Shown here piece by piece: positions 42,036-51,700 of a DNA stretch of 64,000 nucleotides. The stretch spans positions 28,732 to 92,731 of the forward strand of contig DDSV01000034.1 of the NCBI GenBank assembly GCA_002344215.1. The letters run 5' to 3'. The notes under the pieces were generated by a model. The model was given only the letters and a program-made list of their open reading frames with translations. It searched no databases and was not told the DNA's origin. The stretch is from Akkermansiaceae bacterium UBA2381. Lineage in GTDB: Bacteria; Verrucomicrobiota; Verrucomicrobiia; Verrucomicrobiales; DEV007. The translations under genes were made by a program, and so were the position numbers. The number at the start of each line of letters is the position of its first letter. Position 1 is the stretch's first letter.

Positions 42036-42553
42036 GATTCAAGCGGGGCAAATTGAAGGAGTTCGCGGAGCCGTGTTTTGGCCCGGGCATAGTGGGTACG
42101 GGCCGAGCCGAGAGAGACGCCCATGACTCCGGCGGCCTCCGAGAGGGAGAGATCCTGATAAAAAACGAGATGCAGCACCTCCGCCTGCCTCGCGGGCAGT
42201 TGCTCGAGACAGAGGCGAAGGTTCCGGGCCGACTCGTCGAGATCGAGCGGGTATGCCACGGCGGAGTCTCCTCCCGTGCTTTCGTAGGAAGGGAAACGCA
42301 GCAATTTTCCGGCAAGAGATTCCCGGAAGCGTCGTCTTCGAGACTCCTCCTTCGCGGTGAAGCGGATCACGCCGAACCACCAGGTCTTGAGAGAGGATAG
42401 ATCCCGACAGATCGCTTTTCCCTGGATCACTTTGAGGTAGGCATTCTGAAGAACGTCGCCCGCTTCGGCAGCCGCTCCCTCGCAGCAATGGAGCGCCCAG
42501 CCATAGGCGTCGCGGTGCAGCGGTTCGAGCGAACTGATCAGGTCGTCTTTCAT
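42032..42553 (-). CDS. ECF RNA polymerase sigma factor
   Basis: A 173-residue protein with region 2 ('AGDVLQNAYLKVIQGKAICRDLSSLKTWWFGVIRFTAKEESRRRR') and region 4 ('LEQLPARQAEVLHLVFYQDLSLSEAAGVMGVSLGSARTHYARAKTRL') helix-turn-helix. It lacks region 3, as ECF factors do. It opens a three-gene operon with a membrane anti-sigma-like protein and a CpxP-like exported protein, suggesting an envelope-stress type circuit. Target promoters are not identified. Confidence 0.92.
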   Translation of the reverse strand: MKDDLISSLEPLHRDAYGWALHCCEGAAAEAGDVLQNAYLKVIQGKAICRDLSSLKTWWFGVIRFTAKEESRRRRFRESLAGKLLRFPSYESTGGDSAVAYPLDLDESARNLRLCLEQLPARQAEVLHLVFYQDLSLSEAAGVMGVSLGSARTHYARAKTRLRELLQFAPLES

Positions 42554-42643
42554 TCATTTCCCCATGAGTGACACGGGGAGGAGGAATGTATGACACGCGT
42601 CCCGATTTTTTTCGCCGAAAGAATCGACAGGGTCAGGCCGGCC

Positions 42644-43825
42644 TCAGAGGAGAGTTCGTTCGACGACCCACCAGATCCCGGCAAGGGCGACGAGGAGCGA
42701 TCCGGGAATGACGACGAACTTCCGATACTTCTCCTCGTTGACGATCCAGAAGGTGGCGGCAAAGGCGATCGCGATGACGGCTATCTGTCCGAGTTCCACG
42801 CCGATGTTGATCCCGAGCAGGCCAAGAATGAGCGAACCGGTGGAGTCGAGCCGTGTTGCCATGACTCCGGCAAATCCGAGGCCGTGAATGAGGCCGAAGA
42901 TAAAAACAATGAGAAGTCGCCAGTGGCTGTAGTGACGCCTCACGAGATTCTCCAGGGCAACCGCGACGATGCTGGCGGCGATGATGGGTTCCACCACACT
43001 CGGGGGCAGAGTCACGATGCCGGCGGAGGCAAGCCAGAGGGTGATCGTATGAGCCAGAGTGAAAGTGGTGACCTGGAAGAGGAGCGGTTTCCATTTCCGC
43101 GACATCAGGAAAAGCCCGAGGACAAAAAGGACGTGGTCGAGACCAAGGGGAAGGACATGGAGGAATCCACGTTTAACCTCCGAGGTGAACACCGCAGCGA
43201 GGTCGGCACTGTCGGCGGACTGGCCGACAGAATCGGGCGAGGCGGCCGGCATGGGCGCGGCCAGGGCGGTGAGATCGAGAAGGAAGCTGGTTTCCCCGGG
43301 GAAGAGAACGGCGTAGCGCTCGACCTGCTTTCCATCGAGGAAATTGAGGAAGTTCACGTTCATCGGAATGGCCGCGGGATCGGTCAGTTTCAGGGATTCA
43401 ACCCGATAACCCGAGAGTCCTTTGGGCAGGGTCGTTTTCCAGGAACCCACAAGAACAGAGGAGTCGTCCGGATTTTCGAGCGCTCCCTTGTCCCCGAGTT
43501 TCTGGAAGGACCAGGTGAATTCCGGCTTCACCTCGCCGAGGGGCTCGAAGTGGAATTTGAGTCGGGCCGCCACAAAGGCATTAGCCTTTACCCCGAGAGC
43601 CGAGAGTTCCTCGGAGGAGATGGCGTCGGTGGCGGTTTTGGTCAGGTAATCGTGTTCCTCGGGATTGACCTCGAAAGAGCGGGGATCGACCTCGACGCGG
43701 ATTTCAGAATGACCGTCAGCATTAAAATGAGAGCGGACCGGGACGTCCGGGACGGGGTGGGCGAGGGCAGACCCGGTCGCCAGCAGAAGGGAAAGAAAGA
43801 CGAGGTCACGGAGGGTAGCAGGCAT
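42644..43825 (-). CDS. HupE/UreJ-like membrane protein with an N-terminal exported domain
   Basis: The ATG at 43825 gives 393 residues with a signal peptide (MPATLRDLVFLSLLLATGSA). The first 210 residues form a periplasmic domain. The C-terminus is a HupE/UreJ_2 membrane domain: 'FLHVLPLGLDHVLFVLGLFLM' (HxxGxDH), 'TLAHTITLWLASAG' and 'VFIFGLIHGLGFAG'. HupE-type proteins handle nickel or other metals, but members of this longer subgroup have no assigned substrate. A GTG at 43846 is an alternative start. Next to it is a separate small gene on the other strand. Confidence 0.85.
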   Translation of the reverse strand: MPATLRDLVFLSLLLATGSALAHPVPDVPVRSHFNADGHSEIRVEVDPRSFEVNPEEHDYLTKTATDAISSEELSALGVKANAFVAARLKFHFEPLGEVKPEFTWSFQKLGDKGALENPDDSSVLVGSWKTTLPKGLSGYRVESLKLTDPAAIPMNVNFLNFLDGKQVERYAVLFPGETSFLLDLTALAAPMPAASPDSVGQSADSADLAAVFTSEVKRGFLHVLPLGLDHVLFVLGLFLMSRKWKPLLFQVTTFTLAHTITLWLASAGIVTLPPSVVEPIIAASIVAVALENLVRRHYSHWRLLIVFIFGLIHGLGFAGVMATRLDSTGSLILGLLGINIGVELGQIAVIAIAFAATFWIVNEEKYRKFVVIPGSLLVALAGIWWVVERTLL

Positions 43826-43894
43826 GTTAAAGGGGAAAGAATGCACGTGTTCGAGAGAGAATGTGAAGAATATTCTTGCCGGATTGGTGTAATT

Positions 43895-43923
43895 TTGATC
43901 AAATTCAACCTAACTCGTATTAA
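43895..43923 (+). promoter_or_regulatory. Putative sigma-70 promoter of the small exported-protein gene
   Basis: TTGATC (43895-43900) and TATTAA (43918-43923) are separated by 17 bp, 21 bp before the start codon at 43945. Confidence 0.55.
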
Positions 43924-43944
43924 CGACGTAACCAAAAGACTACC

Positions 43945-44226
43945 ATGAAAAAACTCCTCGCTATTCTCTCTATCGTCGCCCTTTCCGGTTCCATCTACGC
44001 CGGTTGTGGCGTCAAGGTGGCCGTTGCCGGTGAACTCTCTGGCTACGACAAAGAAAAGAAAGAACTCACCGTTGGCACTGAAAAGGTCACCCTTGATGCC
44101 TCCGCCAAGATCGTCGACGCCGACGGTAAGGAAGTGAAAATCGAAGACCTCGTTGGCAAGAAGGTCACTGTCTCCACCGACAAACACACCAAAAAAGGTG
44201 AAGAAGTGAAGGCCGACAAAGCCTGA
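43945..44226 (+). CDS. Small exported protein of unknown function
   Basis: A 93-residue protein with a signal peptide (MKKLLAILSIVALSGSIYAG). The mature part is a short beta-rich domain ('GELSGYDKEKKELTVGTEKVTLDASAKIVDADGKEVKIEDLVGKKVTVSTD') that reads like a small OB- or ribosomal-S1-type barrel, common in exported stress proteins. Lysine content is high. It has its own promoter and a strong terminator, so it is a single-gene unit, likely well expressed. Confidence 0.82.
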   Translation: MKKLLAILSIVALSGSIYAGCGVKVAVAGELSGYDKEKKELTVGTEKVTLDASAKIVDADGKEVKIEDLVGKKVTVSTDKHTKKGEEVKADKA

Positions 44227-44249
44227 TCATTCTTTTTTTGATTTTCGAA

Positions 44250-44284
44250 AACCCGGTTCTCCTGAGAAGGCGGCCGGGTTTTTT
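44250..44284 (+). terminator. Intrinsic terminator
   Basis: AACCCGG (44250-44256) pairs with CCGGGTT (44274-44280), giving a stem with a long loop, followed by a T run. It ends the small exported-protein gene. Confidence 0.85.
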
Positions 44285-44321
44285 CGTGTCTGCTTCCCAT
44301 GCCCCATTATCCGGAGGATAT

Positions 44322-44396
44322 GGACCACGAATGGGCACGAATCAGAGTAAATTATCAATTGAGGTATTCGTGTGAATTCATGCTCATTCGTGGTCC
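44322..44396. repeat. Palindromic repeat upstream of the esterase gene
   Basis: GGACCACGAATG (44322-44333) and CATTCGTGGTCC (44385-44396) are perfect 12-bp arms. The same type of repeat occurs after the gene at 46671-46754. This family is common between genes in Verrucomicrobiota, to my knowledge. Confidence 0.85.
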
Positions 44397-44473
44397 AAAA
44401 CTCCATCAGTCATTCCCTGTCTTCTTTAACCCGGACTTGCCAAGCGCAGTCTCAGGACCCATTCTCGCCGCAG

Positions 44474-46660
44474 ATGAAATTCCGTCTCTTTCTCCTCGTC
44501 GCATTCCTTGCGACTCCCATTCTCCACGCAGAATTGCGCCTCCCTTCCTTCTTCAGTGATCACATGGTCTTCCAGCGTGACGCGCCCATTCCGGTGTGGG
44601 GTTGGGCGGATCCGGGGAGAACGATTCAGGTTTCCCTGGGCGAAGGGCCGGTCTCGACGACCGCTGGGGAAGATGGGCGCTGGAAGATTGAACTGCCGGC
44701 GATGGCGGCAAACGCCGCGGGACTGACCCTCAAGGTTTGGACCGAGGATAAAAATCCGATTCCGTTTATCGAATTGAAAGACGTCCTCGTCGGCGAAGTC
44801 TGGCTCTGCTCGGGCCAGTCGAACATGGAGTGGTCCGTCGCGGCCAGTCTTAATTCCGCTGAAGAAATCGCAGCGGCGAATTTCCCCGCAATCCGTCAGA
44901 TGAAGATCGACCACCTCACTGCGGCGACCCCGCAAGCGGATGTGAAATCCGTCTGGCAGGTTTGCTCGCCGGAAACGGCGGGTAGCTTCACGGCGGCGGG
45001 TTATTTCATGGCCCGTGAGCTCCACCGGGAACTCGGCGTGCCCATCGGCCTGCTCAACAGCTCGTGGGGCGGCACCCGCATCGAACCGTGGACACCGCTT
45101 GAGGGGATTGCTTCGGTGCCGGCTCTGGCTGCTATCCGCGACCAGGTCGAAAAGACTCTCCCGGACAATGAACAGTATCGCACGACTCTGAAATCCCATC
45201 GCGACGAGGTCGCAAAATGGCTCACAGAAACCGATGCGGCCCTCGAGAAAAAGACCTCTGCTTCCGCCACACCTGTCTTTCCTCCGGCGCTCGTTCCTCT
45301 CACCGCCCACACCGCGCCGACCACCCTCTACAACGCGATGATCCATCCGCTCGTCGGTTACGGAATGCGCGGAGCGATCTGGTATCAGGGTGAGTCGAAT
45401 CACACCGAGACGCTTTATCCCGAGAAGAAGCAGGCTCTTGTCTCCGGCTGGCGGGAGAAGTGGGGCATTGGCGAGTTTCCCTTCTACTTTGTCCAGATCG
45501 CTCCCTGGCAATACGGCGGCGAGGATCCGTCCATCCTGCCGCGCTTCTGGGAGGCCCAGGCGGCCTGCCTTTCGATTCCGAAAACGGGCATGGTCGTGAC
45601 GAACGATATCGGCGATGTGAATGACATTCACCCGAAGAACAAACAGGAGGTCGGACGCCGTCTCGCGCTGCTTGCTCTGAAAAACGATTACGGGAAGAGT
45701 GATCTTGTTGCCACCGGCCCCGTCTTTAAATCACTCACGGTGGAGCCCGGAAAGCTCCGTCTTACCTTCGACAATGTTGCAGGAGGTCTCAAGTCGCGCG
45801 ACGGCAAGCCGCTGAGCCACTTCGAAGTGATCGGCGAATCCGCCGAATTTGTCCCAGCCACGGCTGTGATCGAAGGGACAGACACCGTCGTCCTCTCCGC
45901 GGCCGGTGTGAAGGAACCGGTCGCAATGCGTTTCGCCTGGCACAGGCTCGCCGAGCCGAATCTCGCGAACGGAGCGGGACTGCCGAGTTCGGCCTTTCGC
46001 GCCGGGGAGGTTCCGGTCTATGATTTTTTCACCCTGAAGGTGTCCGATGCCGCTGATTACGAGCTCGTTTATGATCTTAATCTGAAGACCCTCGCCGCCG
46101 AGATCACCTACACGGCTGACCGAAGTAAGGAAGTCGCGAAGGGCTTTGATCGTGTCGGTTATTTCATGGAAACTACCGGAGGCGGTGGCGGCCTGCGATG
46201 GGTCTGGACTGCGATGGATCCCTTCACCGACGATCCGGCAAAACTCGGCGTGCCTACAGCAAAGTCCGGAATCGTCTTCCAGACGGGAGTGACAAACCTC
46301 ACCGTGCTCAGCAATGTTGCCGGAGTCACGAATGGAGAGGCACTCGCGGGCAACATCGAATTCTGGCCCTACAATTATGGGCCGATGAACACGGCCAAGG
46401 TCCCCGGCGCTTCCGAGGAACTGTGGGACTTCGGCGACGCGCCGCTTCCGCCTGTGGAGGGCTACGGATCGATGCAGGTTCACCAGACCGCCGCGAAAGA
46501 GACCGTCTTTGCGGTCAATCAGTGGAACGGAGGACCGGGCGCAAATCTGGGTATCGGGAACAGCAGTGTGGATCCGAGGACAAAAGACTGGACCTTCGTC
46601 GGGAACGCCGGTTCGTTCGAAACGGCTCGATTGAGGGTTTTTGTCAGGAAGAAGAAATGA
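44474..46660 (+). CDS. Sialate O-acetylesterase-like (SASA-domain) exported protein
   Basis: The ATG at 44474 gives 728 residues with a signal peptide (MKFRLFLLVAFLATPILHA). The N-terminal beta domain (ELRLPSFFSDHMVFQRDAPIPVWGW) is followed by the SGNH hydrolase core with block I 'VWLCSGQSNMEWSV' (nucleophile Ser), 'GLLNSSWGGTRIEPW', 'AIWYQGESNHTE' and the late 'DVNDIHPKNKQEVGRRLA' DxxH. It should remove O-acetyl groups from sugars. An extra C-terminal beta domain of about 190 residues follows. The frame open to 44372 is repeat sequence and is rejected. Confidence 0.93.
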   Translation: MKFRLFLLVAFLATPILHAELRLPSFFSDHMVFQRDAPIPVWGWADPGRTIQVSLGEGPVSTTAGEDGRWKIELPAMAANAAGLTLKVWTEDKNPIPFIELKDVLVGEVWLCSGQSNMEWSVAASLNSAEEIAAANFPAIRQMKIDHLTAATPQADVKSVWQVCSPETAGSFTAAGYFMARELHRELGVPIGLLNSSWGGTRIEPWTPLEGIASVPALAAIRDQVEKTLPDNEQYRTTLKSHRDEVAKWLTETDAALEKKTSASATPVFPPALVPLTAHTAPTTLYNAMIHPLVGYGMRGAIWYQGESNHTETLYPEKKQALVSGWREKWGIGEFPFYFVQIAPWQYGGEDPSILPRFWEAQAACLSIPKTGMVVTNDIGDVNDIHPKNKQEVGRRLALLALKNDYGKSDLVATGPVFKSLTVEPGKLRLTFDNVAGGLKSRDGKPLSHFEVIGESAEFVPATAVIEGTDTVVLSAAGVKEPVAMRFAWHRLAEPNLANGAGLPSSAFRAGEVPVYDFFTLKVSDAADYELVYDLNLKTLAAEITYTADRSKEVAKGFDRVGYFMETTGGGGGLRWVWTAMDPFTDDPAKLGVPTAKSGIVFQTGVTNLTVLSNVAGVTNGEALAGNIEFWPYNYGPMNTAKVPGASEELWDFGDAPLPPVEGYGSMQVHQTAAKETVFAVNQWNGGPGANLGIGNSSVDPRTKDWTFVGNAGSFETARLRVFVRKKK

Positions 46661-46670
46661 GAAAGAGTTG

Positions 46671-46754
46671 GGACCACGAATGGGCACGAATGAACACGAA
46701 TATGAAGTGTTCAGAAGCTCCTCCATTCGTGTTCATTCGTGAAGATTAGTGGTC
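46671..46754. repeat. Palindromic repeat downstream of the esterase gene
   Basis: CACGAATGAACACGAAT (46685-46701) and ATTCGTGTTCATTCGTG (46725-46741) are perfect 17-bp arms. The element opens with GGACCACGAATGGGCACGAA, as does the copy at 44322. Confidence 0.85.
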
Positions 46755-46768
46755 AAAATAATCCCCCC

Positions 46769-48070
46769 ATGCTCGACCTTCGACATTCCCTTGCCTGTCT
46801 CATCATTACTCTCTGCTGTCTCACTTCCTTCGCCGCCGAAGTCCGCGTCTCCGATCCCGAGTCCGCCCGCAAAGCTGTTCTCGCTGCGAAGCCGGGCGAT
46901 GTCATCGTGCTCTCCGCGGGTGAGTGGAAGGATGCCGATCTCCGTCTCGATGGCACGGGGGCAAAGGATGCGCCCATCACGATCCGGGCGGAGAAGCCGG
47001 GGGAGACGATCTTCACCGGTGCCTCGCGCATTCGCCTCGGCGGGGAGCATTTGGTCGTGAGCGGTCTGTGGTTGAAAAACCTCTCCGGTGCCAAAGCCGA
47101 CTGGTTTGAATTTCGCATCGACTCGAAACGGAGGGCGAATCATTGCCGGGTGACGGATTGCGCTTTTACCGAGTCTGCGGATTTCACCCCGGAGGAAAAG
47201 GAAAGCCGCTGGGTCGGGATCTATGGAGCCGGCAATCAGCTCGACCGTTGTTTCCTTGAGGGCAAAAAGAACAAAGGGACCACTGTGGTGGTGTGGCTCG
47301 GAGAGCAGGACACGGGCGGTCACCGTCTCCTCGCCAACCTCTTCGGGGAGCGTCCGCGCCTGGGTCAGAATGGAGGGGAGGCGCTGCGCGTTGGTGACAG
47401 CAAGAGCTCGATGATGAAGGCCTCATGCCTCATCGAAGGGAACTGGTTCAATCGGTGCGACGGCGAGACGGAATGCATCTCCAACAAATCCTGCGGCAAC
47501 ACCTACAGAGGAAATTGGTTCTTCGAGACTCAGGGTACCCTGACGCTGCGCCACGGGAACGACTGCCTCGTCGAGGGGAATTATTTCATCGGGCAGGGCA
47601 GGGCGCAGACCGGCGGCATCCGTGTGATCGGGGAGCGGCATCGTGTCGTCGGGAATTTCCTGAGTGGGCTGGAGGGTGACGACTTCCGCAGCGCGATCTG
47701 TCTCGTCAATGGGATCCCAGGCAGTCCCGAGAACGGCTACCTACAGGTGATTGATGCGAAGATCGAAGGCAATACCATCGTCGATTGCAAGGACGCCATT
47801 CTCCTCGGCCACAACGACGAGAACGAAGCGACCCTGGCTCCGAAGGGGACTGTTTTCGAGGGGAATCTCGTCCTCGCGCGCGAAGGGCGCTCCGCCGTCC
47901 GCGTCGAGCGGGCCGGGGAGGGGACTGTGTGGAAGGGTAACCGCATTCAGGGGCCGCTTGAGGGAATGGATGAGGTCGAGGGCGTACGTGGAGGGGGCGT
48001 CGCACCGGTGGAACTTCCTAAGGTGATCGATGCCAAGTCCTTCGGCACCACGTGGATGAAAAAACCATAG
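46769..48070 (+). CDS. Polysaccharide lyase family 6-like (alginate lyase / chondroitinase B type) protein
   Basis: The ATG at 46769 gives 433 residues with a signal peptide (HSLACLIITLCCLTSFAAE). A parallel beta-helix is indicated by repeated 'N.F..C.....I..K' patterns. PL6 landmarks are 'NGGEALRVGDSKSSM', 'ECISNKSCGNTYRGNWFFETQGTLTLRHGNDCLVEGNYFIG' (Lys/Arg pair of the catalytic site) and 'GGIRVIGERHRVVGNFLSGL'. PL6 enzymes cleave alginate or dermatan/chondroitin sulfate by beta-elimination; which one cannot be told here. The frame open to 46739 is repeat sequence. Confidence 0.9.
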   Translation: MLDLRHSLACLIITLCCLTSFAAEVRVSDPESARKAVLAAKPGDVIVLSAGEWKDADLRLDGTGAKDAPITIRAEKPGETIFTGASRIRLGGEHLVVSGLWLKNLSGAKADWFEFRIDSKRRANHCRVTDCAFTESADFTPEEKESRWVGIYGAGNQLDRCFLEGKKNKGTTVVVWLGEQDTGGHRLLANLFGERPRLGQNGGEALRVGDSKSSMMKASCLIEGNWFNRCDGETECISNKSCGNTYRGNWFFETQGTLTLRHGNDCLVEGNYFIGQGRAQTGGIRVIGERHRVVGNFLSGLEGDDFRSAICLVNGIPGSPENGYLQVIDAKIEGNTIVDCKDAILLGHNDENEATLAPKGTVFEGNLVLAREGRSAVRVERAGEGTVWKGNRIQGPLEGMDEVEGVRGGGVAPVELPKVIDAKSFGTTWMKKP

Positions 48071-48079
48071 TATCCGCCC

Positions 48080-48147
48080 GGCAGCCGGAGCGGCCGCCCT
48101 ACAATCGACCTCCTGAAAAATCCTGTAGGGCGAGCGCCCCGCTTGCC
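48080..48147. repeat. Palindromic element copy E
   Basis: GGCAGCCGGAGCGGCCGCCC ... CTGTAGGGCGAGCGCCCCGC, in the gap between the lyase and RidA-like genes. A reading frame crosses it but the RidA-like gene starts after it. Confidence 0.85.
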
Positions 48148-48207
48148 TGTCGAATCCTACCGAATCGCGCACTGGAAATTTCCTCATCCTCCGCTACATC
48201 TCATCCA

Positions 48208-48645
48208 ATGACTCCCCAAGAAAAAGCCACCGCCCTCGGAATCGACCTTTCGCCGCTCACCCCCGGATACCTGAACCTCTGCATCCGCAGCGGAAACCAT
48301 CTCATCACTTCGGGTCATGTCAGTGATCTGAAAGGAGTCCTCGGCAAAAGCCTCGTCGTCGAGGATGGCTACGCCGCCGCGAAGAACTGCATGGAGAAGA
48401 TCCTCCGTTCCGTTCACCACACCCACGGCACCCTCAATGGACTGCGCTGCCTCAAGCTGCTCGGTTGTGTCTACTCGACCGGTGATTTCACGGATCAACA
48501 TCTCGTCATCAACGGGGCCTCGGATCTGGTCCACGAACTTTACGGTAAGGACGGCGACGGCTATCACGCGCGCAGTGCCCTCGGCTTTGCGGCGCTTCCC
48601 ACTGGAGCGGCAGTGGAGGTTGAGGCGATTTTTGAGATTTTGTGA
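48208..48645 (+). CDS. RidA/YjgF/YER057c-family protein
   Basis: The ATG at 48208 gives 145 residues. 'CIRSGNHLITSGHVSDLKGVLGKSLVVEDGYAAAKNCMEKILRSV' and 'LKLLGCVYSTGDFTDQHLVINGASDLVHELYGKDGDGYHARSALGFAALPTGAAVEVEAIFEI' match the YjgF-like fold; the R.....G...P...VE final block carries the usual Arg and Glu. Typical RidA proteins hydrolyse reactive enamine intermediates; this longer subgroup (starting MTPQEKATALGI) has unknown substrates. The frame open to 48052 is palindromic element E and is rejected. Confidence 0.9.
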   Translation: MTPQEKATALGIDLSPLTPGYLNLCIRSGNHLITSGHVSDLKGVLGKSLVVEDGYAAAKNCMEKILRSVHHTHGTLNGLRCLKLLGCVYSTGDFTDQHLVINGASDLVHELYGKDGDGYHARSALGFAALPTGAAVEVEAIFEIL

Positions 48646-48754
48646 ACGGGGGCCGTTTGTCAGCGCTCCTGGCTACGTGAACCCGTTCTTGAATCCCAAC
48701 CTTCGATTCATGTAGTGTTTTCCAGGGTTGAGCGTTGGACTCAACCCCCGTTCA
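48643..48754 (+). promoter_or_regulatory. Structured leader before the second cytochrome-type gene
   Basis: TGAACGGGGG (48643-48652) and CCCCCGTTCA (48745-48754) enclose the whole gap. Inside is a second stem, GGGTTGAG (48725-48732) with CTCAACCC (48740-48747). The two stems share bases and cannot both form. Confidence 0.5.
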
Positions 48755-48760
48755 ATACTC

Positions 48761-51700
48761 ATGAATCTGATTCGGCTGGCATTGCTATCTGTGGCGTTTC
48801 TCCCGCTGGCTACCCCAGCTGCGCAGGCGGACGAAAAGCTGTCGTTCAACCGCGACATCCGCCCGGTCTTCTCCAACGCTTGTTTTGCCTGTCACGGCTT
48901 TGATGCGAAGGAACGAAAAGCCGACCTCCGTCTCGATCTTCCTGAGGGGGCATTTGCGGATCTCGGAGGTTACCAGGCGATCAAGCCCGGCGACCTGATG
49001 GCGAGTGAGGCCTGGCAGCGTATCCTCTCCGACGACAAGGATGAGGTGATGCCGCCTCCGGACTTTCACAAGGCGCTCACCGCCGATGAAAAGGAACTGA
49101 TCCGCCGCTGGATCGAGCAGGGTGCGGAGTATCAGCAGCACTGGTCCTTTGTTGCGCCGGAGAGGGCAACTCCTCCTGCCGTAGCGGGGACGACAAATCC
49201 GATCGATGCGTTTTTGCAGGAGAAGCTCAAGAAGGAGGGCCTGAGCCCGGCGGCGGAAGCAAACCGGGAAACACTGATCCGTCGTGTCACGCTCGATCTC
49301 ACGGGGCTTCCCCCGACCCCGGCCGAGGTTGCGGCTTTTCTCGCCGATTCCTCACCCGAGGCCTACGGGAAACTCGTCGATGGACTCCTCACGCGAGTGA
49401 CCTACGGCGAACATATGGCCCGTTACTGGCTCGATCTGGCGCGCTACGCGGACACTCACGGATTGCATCTCGATAACGAACGATCGATGTGGCCCTACCG
49501 TGACTGGGTCGTGAGGGCCTTTAATGAAAACATTCCCTTCGATGACTTTACCCGATGGCAGTTGGCGGGAGATCTTTTGCCTGAACCGACGCGGGAACAA
49601 CTCATCGCCTCGGGATTTAATCGCTGCAATGTCACCACGAGCGAGGGCGGAAGTATCGCAGAGGAGTGGGTCTATCGCTATGCGGTCGATCGCACGACCA
49701 CGGCGGTGGAGGTCTGGATGGGACTGACGGCTGGATGCGCCGTCTGTCATGACCACAAGTTTGATCCGATCTCGGCGAAGGATTATTACTCGATGTATTC
49801 CTTTTTCCACAGCGCCGCCGATCCGGCGATGGACGGAAACAAGATCGATACGCCGCCGATTCTAAAACTGACCACGCCAGGGGACGAGAAACGGCTCACG
49901 GAATTGGAGTCGAAGATCAAGGGCGTCGACGCCCGAATCGCTGCGGTAGTCGCCGGTTTGAACTATACCGATCCGGCCACGCTCAACCAGACTCCGTCGG
50001 GGACAAAGACCGAGACGATCTGGTTTGAGGATGATTTTCCGAAGGGCACCACTCCCGGAGTCGCGGGCGACGCGATACGGTGGACGACGCGGGGCGGGGG
50101 CGAAGTGTTCAGTGGAAACCGGGCCTTGATCCGGACCGCGGTGAATACAGTGGCGCAGGACTACTGGAGCGGCGGTGCCACCTTCACGGTTCCGGCGAAC
50201 GGAACGATTTTTGTCTATACCTACCTCGATCCGGCCAACCTGCCCGGAGCGATCATGGTGCAGTTCCATGTCGGTGGTTGGAAACATCGGGCGATCTGGG
50301 GAGCGGAGGACAAGATCGGCTTCGGCACGGCGGGAACGTTCGAGAAGGTTGCGATGGGGCCGCTTCCGAAAGCAGGCGAATGGGTCCGCCTCGAGATTCC
50401 CGCTTCCAAACTCGGCTTGAAGGCGGGCGCCAAAGTCGATGGTTATGCCTTCACCCAGTATGGAGGCACGGTGAGCTGGGACCGGCTCGGAATCGCGGCG
50501 GAGACCAACCCGGCGAAGGACCCGGCCTGGTCCTGGAAGATCTGGCTCGAGCAGAATCAGGGAAAACGCAATGACCTCCTTCCGGATGCCCTGCGTGATC
50601 TCGTCCGCGGCAAGAAGCCTGCGGAGTGGTCCGAAGCCGAGGGAAAAAAGATCAAGGATTTCTGGCTCGCCAATCTCTACGCCGGAGCCCGGGACAAGAT
50701 TACTCCGCTCGATGGTGAAAAGGCACCCTTCGTAGCGGAGAAGGATAAGATTGAAAAGGACACTCCGATCACTTTCGTGATGGCTGACCTGCCGGAGGCC
50801 CGGGAAAGTTTTGTGATGGAGCGGGGGCAGTATGACAAACCCGGTGAGAAAGTGGGTCGCGGGGTTCCTTCGTTCCTGCCTCCTCTTCCCGCCAAGCCGA
50901 CTGATCGCGACTACAACCGTCTCGACCTCGCCAACTGGCTTGTGAGCGGGACTCATCCGCTGACGGCGCGGGTCACGGTGAACCGTTTCTGGCAGCAGTT
51001 TTTCGGAGTCGGCCTCGTGAAGACGAGCATGGACTTCGGTTCCCAGGGAGAACCTCCGAGCCATCCGGAATTGCTCGACTGGCTTGCCGTTACTTTTGTG
51101 GAGGATGGCTGGGATATGAAGAAACTCGCGAAACGAATCGTGACCAGTCATGCCTATCGCCAGAATTCCGGAGCCGAACCCGCGTTGAGACAAAAAGATC
51201 CCGAGAACCGCCTCCTCGCGAGAGGTCCGCGCTTCCGCCTTGATGCCGAGGTCCTGCGCGACCAGGCGCTCTATGTGAGCGGTCTGCTCGTGCCGACGAT
51301 TGGCGGAAAAGGGGTGAAACCCTATCAGCCGGAGAACATCTGGGAGCCGGTCGGATTCGGAAACAGCAACACCCGCTACTACACGCAGGACAAAGGTGAG
51401 GCGCTTTATCGCCGCAGCCTCTACACCTTTCTCAAACGTACCGCGCCGCCGCCGTTCATGTCGAGCTTCGACGCACCGAACCGTGAACAGAGTTGCACCG
51501 TCCGTGGACGCAGCAACACGCCCCTGCAGGCCCTCCAGTTGATGAATGACATCCAGCACGTCGAGGCGGCGAGGAAGTTCGCGGAGCGAATCATCAAGGA
51601 AGGTGGAGCCACTCCCGACGAGCGGGTCCGCTGGGGCTGGCAGGTCGTCACGGCGCGTTCGCCTGAAAAGGAAGAGGCAGAGGTGGTTCTCAATGCACTG

